From Paulinella micropora (taxonomy: Eukaryota > Cercozoa > Imbricatea > Euglyphida): a stretch of DNA of 56,256 nucleotides. The stretch spans positions 1,170,759 to 1,227,014 of the forward strand of contig BJOX01000052.1 in the NCBI GenBank assembly GCA_009731375.1, read 5' to 3'. Of the stretch, positions 31,888 to 43,039 are shown piece by piece. Numbering within the stretch: position 1 is the first letter of the stretch; each line of letters starts with the position of its first letter. A program made the translations under genes and the position numbers. The notes beneath the pieces are model-generated. The model saw nothing but the letters and a program-made list of their open reading frames with translations, did no database searches and was not told where the DNA came from.

Positions 31888-32229
31888 CATTGGACAGGTA
31901 ACTTCGAGTACTGTTTAAGCTGTAATTATGATTGATTTCTATGTGCGGTAGCATTTTACTAAGTCATAATTAGGAGTGACAGTAATGGGTAATCCAAGTC
32001 AATTGTGCACGTTACGTTTTTACCATTGTGCACCGGGCCATATTATTAAGCGTCAGTTACTGCTAGTCACGCACTTAGACTAGTTAGCTCTCTTGCAGTT
32101 CAGTTCTGCGTTTATTTCTTCGGATTAAAGTGGCTGTGTCAGCAACCTGGCTTTTAGCGAAGTCTCCCGGCAAACCGCAAGTGAAAGGTAGGGTAAGGTC
32201 CGTGAGTGACCGGTTTATACCTAATCATC
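31888..32229 (+). repeat. Copia-3 5' LTR
   Basis: It begins CATTGGACAGG and ends CCTAATCATC, by comparison with 39951-40295. Again it does not have TG...CA ends. Confidence 0.8.
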
Positions 32230-32240
32230 TGTCATGAGCC
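32230..32240 (+). promoter_or_regulatory. Copia-3 primer site overlapping the gag ATG
   Basis: TGTCATGAGCC directly follows the LTR. It shares ATGAGCC with the Copia-1 primer site, and the ATG at 32234 begins gag, as in Copia-1. Confidence 0.5.
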
Positions 32241-33645
32241 GTTGGGATAGTGGTTCATCACAGCAATACACGAACTGGAAACAGTTCTTATCTCACGCAC
32301 CCGTCTATGACGGTGTCACTGAACATCTTCAAGGATTTTACTATCAGCTAGAGGAATATGCTTACGGTATTAGTACAATTCTCGGGGACATGGTAAAAGA
32401 CGCATTTCTCGATGAGGTAGCTGCTAAGAAGAAATACGGATGGGATTTAAGTCGTATGAGAGCAGCAGAGGAAGCAGATGAACCAAGAGAACCGACTGAA
32501 GAAGATTCACCAGACGTGAGTGAAGAGAGTGAGGAAGAAGACAAAGCAGGAGACACATCATCCTCATCACGCACAAGACGACAAGACCCAAAGAAGAAAA
32601 CACTAGAGAAGCCGAAAGATAATGCAAATGGAATAATGAGCAGAAGGTAGCTTGGGATGAAAAAGCGAAGAGAAGAGCGAGACGAGCACAAACGAGAGCA
32701 GTGAAAAGCATACACAGTGTGACGAAGAGAGCATACAAGAGGGAGCAAAAATATTTGCAGCGATGTAAATTATCAGCTACTCATCACCACTGCATTCTCT
32801 AACTATAAAGTTGTCGCATATCTCAGAAGCCGAAATGCTCAAGATCCGTTCGATAAAGTCGGCATTGTCAAGAAAAAATACAGAACAAATTTCTGGAGCA
32901 GTAAGATATTTGGAGGTAAAGAAGTTCAGAGAGCGAGCTCCTAGAAAGAACGAAGACGTAGACGCCTGGCTCACCAGGTACCTACTGAAGAAAGAATGGC
33001 TTGAAAAGCTAAGAGGAGAGAAGTTCGAAGAAGACGAATCAACAAACCGGTTGCTAGAGAAGCTGAGTACGCACCCAGCCTATGGTGCTAAATACTTTGC
33101 TGATCACTATCGCATGGCACCAGCCATACGACCCAAGCGCAACGACATAGTTGAGGCAGCTAGAGAGGTTTACGTGCTTTGGGAGGCAACCAACAGACAG
33201 AAGAAGTATGAGAAAGGGAAGAATAGTAGTAAAGCAGATGGAGAAGGAGCAGCTTTATTGCTAGCAGGAGAGGAAGAAGAGGAGGGAAGGAAGAGTGGGA
33301 AGAGCAAGTACAAACAAAAAGGTGAGCACGGGGGCAAGCATGATGGGGTAGTGACAGAACGGAAGGAATGGTGGCTCACTGCAGTTTGTTATAACTGCAG
33401 CGAGACTGGACACACTAAACGCTTTTGCCCTAAGCTCGCTAAGTCTAACAGCTCTCGTCGCACCCATAAACCCCACAACACCGCCCCTCCCAAGAGAGAA
33501 ACCCAAAGCAAAGGTAGTAAGTTTCGTAAGAAAAAGGACAAAGGGGTGACTCTGATAAGAGGTGAAAAGGGTGAGGAAAACGAAGGAGAAGAGGGGGAAA
33601 ACAACAACACAGAACAAGACGACAGTTCAGAGGAGGAAGATTATG
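32234..33645 (+). pseudogene. Copia-3 gag, frameshifted
   Basis: The frame 32234-32650 starts MSRWDSGSSQQYTNWKQFLS and aligns with the Copia-1 Gag N-terminus (FLSHAPVYDG against VLSQVPIFEG). After indels near 32650-32800 it resumes at 32811 and runs to the knuckle CYNCSETGHTKRFC (about 33398) and an acidic tail. The tail is cut at 33645 by a solo LTR. Confidence 0.85.
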
Positions 33646-34250
33646 TGTTATGACCGGATCTCAGGCAAGCAGAGAGATAAGATCATATTGTTAATAATCA
33701 ACCGGTTTCAACACAGAGGACCCAGGAGGTTGAATGATAACTTTAATCAGTCTCAGATGGATAACCACAGAATAATGGATAACGAGAAACAGCAACGAGC
33801 TGATGAAACCGATCTGAATACCGCGTGTGTGACGCGTGCCAATCGCGTATCAAACGCGTGCCTGAAGACATTGTATATAACCTTTATCTAACGCGGATCG
33901 TACTGTTACGGATCCTTATGATCAGGCAACTCGTCCCATGAATAGGGTTGTTAGAGTGAAGCTATTACTGGATAATCAGAACGGTAATATCGTTGAATAT
34001 TGTTGTGTGACATAATTACATTGACAGTGATAAGTGGCAACATATTGCTAATAGGATCAGGAAGTCCTAATCGTTAATAATTATTATTATGTATTGGCGG
34101 GACAGGAAGTCCTTATCCATTAATAATTCTTCTATCTTACAGTGAAAATATACAATATTATTATATTATGAGAAAATATGTTAGAGGGTAATGTACTAAA
34201 TATGTGTACATGTAATGAACATATCATATCATATAAAATATGGTATAACA
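33646..34250. mobile_element. Solo LTR inside Copia-3 gag
   Basis: 605 bases beginning TGTTATGACCGG and ending GGTATAACA (terminal inverted repeat TGTTAT/ATAACA), flanked by TTATG at 33641-33645 and 34251-34255. Removing the insert and one TTATG rejoins the Gag acidic tail in frame (DY followed by ELIVMEAEEE). No internal element is left, so it arose by LTR-LTR recombination. No other copy is in the window. Confidence 0.75.
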
Positions 34251-35243
34251 TTATGAACTGATTGTCATGGAGGCAGAGGAAGAACAAGAAGAGGGCAACA
34301 CAGCCCAAAGAGGAGAGGAAACGGAAGGGGAGGATAGTGAAACAGGGGAGCAAAAAGAGAACGACACTGAACAATCCGAAAGAGTCCGTGAGGGGGGAAG
34401 GGGGGGGGGGGGTTAGAATGTCGAGCAGCTCCTAGACTTGCTATTCGCTCGGAGGCATTCCCCCATCCAACCCCTCACTATCCACTCTCACTAGTGATCA
34501 TCGCCTCAACCCTTCGTCTACAACCCCTCCCAACCGACCCCCTACACAGCACGAGAGTCTCGTGCGAGAAACTTCCTCGCAGCCCTCTAAGAAAGAGAAA
34601 CCGACGAAACCGAAACCGACACCGCAATCTCTCCTCCAAACGAAAGAGACAAACAAACACAAGACACCACAGACTATCACCCCCACCAAACAGACACCCA
34701 ATCCCAAACGAAACACAATCCAATGTGTTGGGAAGAACTCAAAGGGGAAGCGGTGTGGTGTGAAATATGGAGAAAGTGGCAGCATAGGTAAGGCAGGCAG
34801 TATGAGCAAGAGGTTGCAGTATGCTAGTCTGTGTGGTTATCAAGCAGGACCCACAATTCCCAGAAATCGATCTGGAACAACCCCCATCATGCCGCCCACC
34901 CCCCACCAATGAGTACCCAAGTGAAGAGATGATGAAAAGATTGAAGAGAGAGAGGGAGAGCAAGGGGGCAAGAGCACAGCAACTTTCGCAAAAAGACTCG
35001 GCAATACCCGGACAAAAGGACAAGGTAATTCCTGCTCAAAAACCCGAGTCAGTCATCAAACCGGAAAACCCGCGAGAAGAAAAATTCATGGCTGACTGTG
35101 CTGACATGCCAGATTTTCAAGCGCGGGCCGGGGAGGTTAAGGCAGAGATAGAAGCTACAAGAACAGTGTCTGTGCGACAGGGAAAAAAGCTGAAGGCAAG
35201 GCATGGCCCCCGTCACAACCCTCAAAAGGTCCGTCCCCGGTAG
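34251..35243 (+). pseudogene. Copia-3 linker and accessory zinc domain
   Basis: The acidic tail frame ends at a poly-G run near 34398-34413, a likely indel hot spot. The frame 34562-34912 carries CVGKNSKGKRC ... LCGYQ, the accessory domain with the last His changed to Gln. The next frame (34821-35243) continues DPQFPEIDL, equivalent to DPDYPELDL of Copia-1. Confidence 0.75.
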
Positions 35244-35299
35244 ATAGAGTAGACGAGGATAGACAGGAGACACAGACAACACCCACTCCACAGCACAAC

Positions 35300-36202
35300 T
35301 TGCACAACTCCACGCGTCAACAAAGCACAACTACGGAGGGGAGCAGTAAAAAGAGGGGACACAGTGGCAAAGTGATTAGCTTTGAGGATATAAAGAGGCT
35401 AGCTGAGTCACTGCATACGTGCATCATGGATGAGGAGACAGGTGATGTAGTGAAGGTGAAGAGAGAGAATGGAGTGAGGGTAGCCGAGACAGACAACCTA
35501 CTGACAGACATGTTTTGGGCGATAAATGACGTGTTTTTGTCGCATGCTGCGGGTACTACACCCATAGCAAGAGAGTCAGTGAGAGAAGCACGTTTGAAAG
35601 CTTCATCAGAAGAGTCATTGAAGAAAGAGAGAGCGATTTGGGATTGCCAGACGAGACACAGTGAAGGACACCCGAGACCCCAAAAGACGGAATTACAGCG
35701 TTTGTTGTTTGTGATGTCGAATGGAGTGAAAGACCTAAATGTGAAAGACTGGTTATGTTACGAACCGAATGGCAAGTACAGTGAGTTCTACACAGAAATG
35801 CTATCCGTTTTGGATTATGGTATTCTAGACCTAGCATGCAACCACAAAAATGCTTTTGCAGAGCAGTTAGTGGAATCTATGCCTCACTTAGCCCAGATTC
35901 ACAACGAGGTAGTGGCAGAGGGATCTTTGAATGCGTATTTACGCAAGTTACACTCAGAAGACGCATACCTATTCTTTACACAAAAGACAGCAGCTAGAAA
36001 GAAGGCAGCATTTGATGCGAAGAGAAGGGAAATAGACGGAGCGTCAGAAGAAGAAGATGAAGACCCCGGAAACACAGAGAACTCTATGGATTCTAAACAG
36101 ATGAGAATAAAGAGATCACTTCCAATGTCGTACAGAGATTACAAAGAGGCGAGGGAAGAATACGATTGGATGCACGAGGAACGATACAACGAAGAGAGCT
36201 GA
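35300..36202 (+). pseudogene. Copia-3 pre-protease region with extra domain
   Basis: It opens with VISFEDIKRLAESL, aligning with VITFKDINEIAKTL of Copia-1, then ETDNLLTDMFWAINDVFLSH. About 170 residues follow (LQRLLFVMSNGVKDLNVKDW to FDAKRREIDGASEEE) that have no counterpart in Copia-1. The insert is mostly helical in composition and is still open. It could be an inserted domain or one lost from Copia-1. Function unknown. Confidence 0.7.
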
Positions 36203-36317
36203 GAACGAAGAGAAGGAAAGAAAGGAAAGAGAGGCGAGCAAGGAAGAGAAAGAGAAAGAAAAGGAGAACATGGAAGACATCGAGCATAACCTGACGGTAG
36301 CAGAAGGTAAGGGAAAA

Positions 36318-36777
36318 AGCAAGAAAGAGAGGATGATAGTGCAGGACAGTGGATCGTCACGAGACATAGCTTGCACGACAGCTATATTAAGCAACCTTCT
36401 GATATTGCCCCAGTCAGTCGGATCACTGGAAACGGAGAAAGCGTAGTGAACGAGAAGGGAGAAGCAAGATTGACCTGTGTAGATGGGACAGGAAAACCCG
36501 TGATGGTAAAGAAAGAAATGTTGTACGACCTAAGGGTACCTGTGAACATAGTTTCAACCGGCAGCATGGATCGCTTTTACCACAGATCTGTTATTCACCA
36601 GAACGGACAGTTGCTTATTCTAAAGCACCCCATAAGAGTGAAGAGAGTGACGTGATTGTCAGGGGAAGAATGACGCCGGGAATGCTATACCGGTGGGACA
36701 CGGAATATGACGAACCTCTTGACATAAACAAACGATTTGAGCCCAAGATTAAGGTAAGGAAATCAAAGGCGGGGTAA
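36318..36777 (+). pseudogene. Copia-3 protease
   Basis: MIVQDSGSSRDIACT carries the catalytic DSG. After one frame change the segment VPVNIVSTGSMDRFYHRS and HQNGQLLILKHPIRV matches Copia-1, and after another the end reads YRWDTEYDEPLDINKRFEP, stopping at TAA 36775-36777. Confidence 0.8.
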
Positions 36778-36794
36778 ATGGGGAGGGAACCCCC
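36771..36794 (+). promoter_or_regulatory. Conserved ORF1/ORF2 junction hairpin (Copia-3)
   Basis: GGGG, the TAA stop, then GGGGAGGGAACCCCC. Spacing and sequence match Copia-1 15845-15868, although the surrounding DNA has diverged strongly. Confidence 0.5.
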
Positions 36795-36831
36795 AAGAAG
36801 AGAGAGAATAAGAGTGAAGTAGCTAAAGCTT

Positions 36832-38569
36832 GTGAGTAAGGGATGTGTGTTATATGCTATGTATCCAGAGAAGAGTGCAAATAAGAAGCCTGTAGACATT
36901 TACGTCATGCATCAGTGCAGCGGGCATAAGGCTATAAAGAAGACCTATGCATTAGGCAAGGCATTGGGCCGCAAAGTTGTCGGCAATGAAGATTTAGTTA
37001 GATATTGTGAAGCTTGTATGATGGGTAAGGCTAAAGAATTGCCCAGATTTAAGAAGAATAGGATTAGGAGAGCTAGTTATGCGAGTGAGATTTTGCACGT
37101 AGATACAGCCGGACCATGGGCAGTAATGTCCATCGATGGCAAGTACTACAAGTTTTGTGTAACAGACGATTATTCAGGTTAATACTATATCGTAGACTTT
37201 TACTTAAGACACAAGAACGAGTTTGTAGAGTGTCTTGATCAGGCAGTAGCGTGCTTTGAACGACAGACCGGTAGGAAGGTCAAGCTTGTCACGTGTGACA
37301 ACGAATTCGTTGCCCCCGTGGAAGTAATCGAATGGTGGAAGCCATTACAATTTATTTGGAAAGTTTCAGCACCAGGAGAGAAAGACTGAAATCCGATAGC
37401 TGAAAAAGTTAATGACATAACAGCAGGGCCAGCTAGGGCTATGCGATATGAAGCTAACCTTCAAACTTAAGTTTTGGGCAGAAATGGAACACACCGCTAC
37501 CACACTACACAACATATTGCCAGCTACAACCGGACCACGTCAAGGGATTTCACCCTTTGAGCAGTGTTTGGGTTACAAACCGGCCATTCGGCAACTGAAA
37601 CCAATAGGATGTATGGGAGTAATGTATGTCGGAAAGCAAGTTGGCAAAGGAAACTATAGGGGAAAACGTGTAATGCTCTTGGGATACGATGTTTTCAAAG
37701 AGCTTTACAGGGTTTCGGATGGCCGCAAGGTCATATCGAACGTACGCAACGTGCGTTTCAACCCCCACATAGTTGGAAAAGATGCACACCCACCCAGAGG
37801 AGTACAATGGGACGATGAATCCGAGGGGGAGAGTAGCAATGCAGAACAGCTTGAGCAAGCGGAGACAGAAACGGAACATAAAGTTCAGGGGGAGTCAGAA
37901 GAGCATGAGGAAAAACAAGGAGTTGAGGACGACACTGGTCCAGATTCCGGTCTTCCCATTGACTCTAACGAAAGCCAAGTTGTTGATCAGGACGACGGGG
38001 TAACACCCATCGTATCGCTTAGTGCGCAGGACCTTTCAGCTAGTCACCCAAGCCGGAGATATAGGGAAGGAGAAGCGCCAAAGAAGGGCCTCACATGGGA
38101 GCAAAGTGACAAAATCACGACAGCTAACATAGTGAGAGGGAAACGAGAAAGAAAGGAACGGATGACAGCAAAGCCGGACACACAACCAGTCACAACTAAA
38201 AAGGTAGTCAAAGAATATGCCTCATTCGAAAATGTCAAGGTAATTGTACCAGTGGTAGCTTTTGGTGAACTATGGGCGAAGGAAGAGTATGGAGACAGTT
38301 GGCAAGAAGCTACACGAACCGGTAAAGTTTTGAAGCCATGCGAGAAAGGTGATAGGCTTAAAGTTCGCAAACAGCCCAAGCCAATTCACTTTGTATCTTT
38401 TGATGACGGACTAGTTGAAAAGATGTTAGACAGTGAAATCAAGAAGTATAAAGTAGACCCAATCCATCCACCCGGTGAACTAGAAGACGCCAAGTCGTCT
38501 GAGGAAAGCATACTAGGAGAGAATAGCAGTGAAGTTTTACTCTACCTCTATGTGTGCCAAAAGAGATAG
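36832..38569 (+). pseudogene. Copia-3 integrase and linker
   Basis: HHCC finger (MHQCSGHKAI ... CEACMMGKAK) and core (HVDTAGPW, VTCDNEFVAP, NPIAEKVNDITAG) with in-frame stops at about 37180 and 37387 and one shift near 37445. The long frame 37448-38569 covers the C-terminal part, a Glu-rich linker and the block GELWAKEEYGDSWQEATR. Confidence 0.85.
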
Positions 38570-39660
38570 TCGACGAAGGGCTAACAGCTAAGGAGTTGAA
38601 AGAAGGCATGGATAAAAAGATAGAGGCTCTTAAGTCTTTTAACACCTATACCTGGGTAAGTCCCAAGGAAGCAAAAGAGAAGGGAGTGTCGAAGATAGTA
38701 AGATTGACATGGGTACATAAAGTCAAGCTTGATGATAAAGGACGAAAGTTTGTCAAGTCACGATTAGCTTTGAGAGGAGATATGCTAGAACCAGAGTCAG
38801 CTATAATCCAGGTCAGCTATTTGTACCTTGTGCAGCTCATCGATCACTACCTTTCTTAGCTAAGATAGCTGCTTGGCATGGTCACAAGTTGTATGGTATA
38901 GACTTCAAAAATGCTTACTTGAATGCTAGAATGAATGATCCTGTTTACGTGTACGCCCCAGATGGTTTAGACAGAGAAGGTCATGATGGCATGATATTTA
39001 AAGAATAGATGGAGCTCTGTATGGTGCCCCACAAGCCGGCAGGCGTTGGTATGAAATCTTGGCCCCAAAGTTAGAAGAGTTAGGATTTCGATTGCTAGAC
39101 GCAGATCTATGTATGTTCGTTGAGAAAGACAAACCCATAAGAGATGCAATCATTGCATATTTCATGTAAGTGATCTAATCTTTTCGGCGCCTAACGAACG
39201 TGCGTATAATAAGTTTGCAAGCCAACTAGAAAAGTTCTATCCCCTAAAACGATTAGGAGTAGCCAAAGAGTTTAAGGGTATAGAAATAGAACAGGAAGGA
39301 GGTCGCATTTTACTACATCAGATGAGATATCAGAAACAGATTTTGAAAGACGTAGGATATGCAGACGCACGCCCACTAAGCACGCCTAGCGCAGAACAGG
39401 AGCCAGAACCTATGTCGGAATCTAGTGCACTTAGGAAGCATTCCATTCCTAGCTTAGTTGGAAAGTTACTATTTTTGACTAGATGACTAGACCAGATGCA
39501 GACCAAGCTTTGAATGCAGCTAGCGTTATGCAGACTGTTGACGTTGGAGTGACTTATGCAATGTTGGGACGAATCTTTCGGTACTTAGTGAATTCATTTC
39601 ACGGTATTGCATTTCACGGGCCGAAATCATCGCAAGAAGCAAGGACATATCCCGGAATTA
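38554..39660 (+). pseudogene. Copia-3 reverse transcriptase, RNase H missing
   Basis: RT segments are KIVRLTWVHKVKLDDKGRKF, IDFKNAYLNARMNDPVY, and the end MTRPDADQALNAASVMQT, spread over several frames. The HVDD region is altered (FHVSDL) around 39158-39175. After HGIAFHGPKSSQEARTYPGI (about 39655) the RNase H domain present in Copia-1 is absent, and 3' non-coding DNA follows at once. A deletion of roughly 450 bases is inferred. Confidence 0.8.
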
Positions 39661-39950
39661 CTCCTGTAAGGCTGCGGATTGCTATTATTTTGGTAGTCGT
39701 AATCATTACTCTAATTTGTAAGTTCGTGTCACGTCGTTATCGTACGAGCGTTTTACATCAGTTTAATTGGTCTACTTGATCGAGATGCTTTTCAGCAAGG
39801 AATTGGTGATTCATATGGATCACTACGATTTACGACTTTCTACGTTTTGCGTCGCGTTACTATACTACGTATTGGTATTAAGCTCACCAGATCTAACAGG
39901 ATTATTGTGAAGTTATATCACAGGATAATTGACATTGAATTAAGGGGGAG

Positions 39951-40295
39951 CGTTGGACAGGTAACTTCGAGTACTGTTTAAGCCGCAATTATGATTGATT
40001 TCTATGTGCGGTAACATTTTACTAAGTCATAATTAGGAGTGACAGTAATGGGTAATCCAAGTCAATTGTGCACGTTACGCTTTTACCATTGTGCACCGGA
40101 CCATATTATTGAGAGTCAGTTACTGCTAGTCACGCACTTAAATTAGTTAGCTCTCTTGCACTGTTCAGTTCTGCGTTTATGTCTTCGGATTAAAGTGGCT
40201 GTGTCAGCAACCTGGCTTTTAACGAAGTTTCCCGGCAAACCGCAAGTGAAAGGTAGGGTAAAAGTCCGTGAGTGACCGGTTTATACCTAATCATC
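39951..40295 (+). repeat. Copia-3 3' LTR
   Basis: It starts CGTTGGACAGG after the tract AAGGGGGAG (39942-39950) and ends CCTAATCATC before GGTTGG. Confidence 0.82.
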
Positions 40296-40517
40296 GGTTG
40301 GTGTCTGTTTGCAGTTTCATATTTAAGTCACTTCCAGCTAAGTTATGACATCCTGGTTTTCACAGATCGCTCAGTCAACAACACTTGATTTATTAATCTG
40401 TTGCGTAGTATAGCAATTTACAATTGGTATTGATGTTTTTATTGAAGTTGAAAACTAGATTCACAAATGTGCATTGTACTATATGATTCACAAATGTGGA
40501 TCTTGCCCGAGAAAGGG

Positions 40518-40559
40518 TTAAATACATGAAGATATTAGTTACCAACCTATTACCTAACA
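40518..40559 (-). mobile_element. Tip of the inverted Copia-2-type LTR
   Basis: Read on the minus strand it is TGTTAGGTAATAGG and onward to TTTAA, the first 40 bases of the Copia-2 LTR. It is the missing half of the fragment at 31091-31452. Confidence 0.82.
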
Positions 40560-42850
40560 ATGAATACAGTACCGGACCGAATTATCAATATTGTGTTAAA
40601 CTTTCAAGTTTATCCTTCAAATTTTACTTTAAGTTTACATTTCAAGTCTATTTTTAGTTCCGTTAGTGACTTTCAAGTTATTTTCCGTTTATTTATCAAC
40701 TGTCATAACTTCACTCATAGTTGTTATTAATACTACTGACGTTTTCAACTGCAGTTAACAGATAAATTTATTTCCCTTTACTAATACAATACCTGGAAGT
40801 TAAGTTCGTTAATTTTTTAGGAAATGTTAACTATTGTATTTTTTCCCTATATCTACACTTTACTATGATTTCCCTAAACCGCTTTTTCCGGTCCCAGTCA
40901 CATGAAATAATAATGATAGGTAAAATAGTACTGACGCATCTATGCCAGGTAAAGTTGCAGTCTTCCGTCCTTTTCAAGTTACAATACTTTATTTTTTCCC
41001 AGACTGACTTGAACAACTCCATTGCAACTGCTACACAACTAATTTTCCACTTGAAATATTCTCGTTAGTTCTCAGAATTTGCATTGTTTCTCAAGGGACA
41101 TTGTAGTCTGTCAAGTAAGCATACCGAATAAACTGGAATTGACCGTCACATTGTCTTTTGGTACCTTCCCTAACCTCGGAAATATTTTGAGGTCAATTCA
41201 CAGCAGTGTGTGTATTCAATTGATTGCAGGTTGGTAATTTGCTCGCAGGAGGCTAGTCAAGACTTACAGGTCAGTGAGTGACCGGTTTATACCAATCAAC
41301 TGGAGCTGGTAAGTGAGTTGACCGGGGACGACTGGGAGACGAATAAACAGGCGGAGAGCACCTCTGGGCAGCTTATATCGTAAGTACGCTAGTTTGTTAG
41401 AGAGAGAGAGACAGTGACACTAGATGTGAATTACTAGTGTGGTGTGGCATTGGTGGCACTGATGCCAGTTTACACTGTGTGGTTTAGCTCTCTGTTCGGA
41501 GTGGAGACTTAGGAGTCTTTTTTTTTACATTGTTTGGCGAGATTCAGTTACTCTGTAAAGAGTTCTGAATTAAAGTACCATTTGGAGCTAGTAAGCGAGT
41601 TGACAGGTGACGACTTGGAGACGCCTGCAGAGAGCACCCTGAGCAGTTCACAATCATAAGGAAAGCAAGCTAGTCACGGGAAGTGTTTTGTAAACTACCA
41701 GGCTCAACCATCTTGCGCAAGGTTCGATAGCGCTGAGTTCGTCGTACATGCTGACGCGTGTTTCCTAGGACATGCTTGCCACAGAACTCAACATCTCCCC
41801 CCGCACCCGCAGCTAGAAATAATTACTCTTTAAAGTCAGTGTACCGCGCTGGGTAGCTTCCATCTCGATGATGGCGGAGGGGTTTTGCTAACGCGTCGGC
41901 CTCAGAGGAGGCAAGCGGAGAAAGTTTGAGCCAATGTATGAGACCGCTGGTGTAAGAGCCTGGTGACACTCCAGTGTGCAGCACGTGTATGTAGGACATT
42001 CATGATGGCCATGATAATTGGCCAGGGCCTAGCGGTCATGTGGAAGCGTAGGCACTCAGGAAAGCGATACTATCTCGTGACAATAGATTTAGGACCATTT
42101 CTGAGGAGGGCGTTATTTTCTAATTACAGGAGAAGAGTTTAGATGAATCCTTAACGCTCCCCCTTAATTACATAGTGACGAGCTAAATACGTTGGTAAGA
42201 CGGGCTGGCGGCGGATGCCCGAATATATATGTGGGCTTATATGTACACTCGCATAGGCAAGACAACACGAGGGGCCTTCCCGAGGGGGTTCGGCTGATCA
42301 CGCTCCGGCTTAGAACGCAACCAACGCTTAACTTGTTCAGTCTCAGGTATCCACCTGGCGAAAATGTGTCCGAGCGGTCGCTCACTGTCACGCACTCTTC
42401 AAACAAGAGTCACTGAGTAACATATACGTGAGTCGCGTACACCAATCATGCAACATCATGGTAACAGATGATAATACACCCGTAGCTAACTCTAGTAACT
42501 GAGGCTGCCAGGAAAAGATCAGTGTTGCAACTTCTTAGATTACCGGCCGTAGCTTAAGTTAAAGTCCCATATCGATAAGCTCGGTTAGGCCGCCCTGTCA
42601 ACGGTTTACAGTACCAGCGGTTATGGATAATTTAGCATAAGTGCAAATGCAATCACTGTCGGAGTCATGATTAGGTATTCAACGTGGCTATACTACAAAG
42701 CGCACCCTGCGCAATCTCAAAGAATAAGTTTGAAATAAGCTGTATTGTGCAATGAATAAGTTTCACGAACCGTCAACTCCTCTCTTGGCCAGTCCTTCCT
42801 GAACCTAATACATCAACAAGCAAAATTTATGTAACGAAAATATCTCACAA
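40560..42850. other. Non-coding region with LTR debris
   Basis: No convincing gene. CAGTGAGTGACCGGTTTATACC at about 41270-41294 matches the end of the Copia-3 LTR. A 100-base direct repeat lies at 41299-41397 and 41580-41680. On the minus strand GGGGGGAGATGTTGAG (41795-41812) and AAGGGGGAGCGTTAAG (42150-42166) each look like a polypurine tract followed by an LTR start, indicating minus-oriented Copia remnants. Confidence 0.5.
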
Positions 42851-43039
42851 TCAAACTTTTGGAATGAATACAGCACAGAGAAAAAAGCATATCAAACGAA
42901 TATGGAAAGCGAGACTTTGGACAGACAACCTCGTTGTTAAATTGCTTCTGGATCAGCCCCACAGTCAGGCAAGAATGAAGAAAAGCACCAAGGATCTAAA
43001 CACGATGGACCATATATATGCCATAGAGAGCTTGCTATC

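Larger units (their letters stand above)
31888..40295 (+). mobile_element. Copia-3: decayed Ty1/Copia element
   Basis: LTRs are at 31888-32229 and 39951-40295. GGTTGG flanks both ends (31882-31887 and 40296-40301), of which five bases are presumably the target duplication. The LTRs differ at roughly fourteen positions (about 4%), the oldest of the three. Gag and Pol are related to Copia-1 at the protein level but carry many frameshifts, a solo-LTR insertion and a loss of RNase H. Confidence 0.9.
31453..40517. mobile_element. Non-autonomous piggyBac-like TTAA element, split by Copia-3
   Basis: Left end CCCTTACTCGGGC and right end, reversed, CCCTTTCTCGGGC are terminal inverted repeats. They are flanked by TTAA at 31449-31452 and 40518-40521, which was a TTAA in the target LTR. 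Precise TTAA duplication with CCC-type ends is typical of piggyBac. Subterminal CCACATTTGTGGATC motifs repeat near both ends. Without Copia-3 the element is about 650 bases and non-coding. It carries an approximately 185-base internal unit twice (31680-31870 and 40296-40470), starting near GTGGTTGRTGTCTG. Confidence 0.75.
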
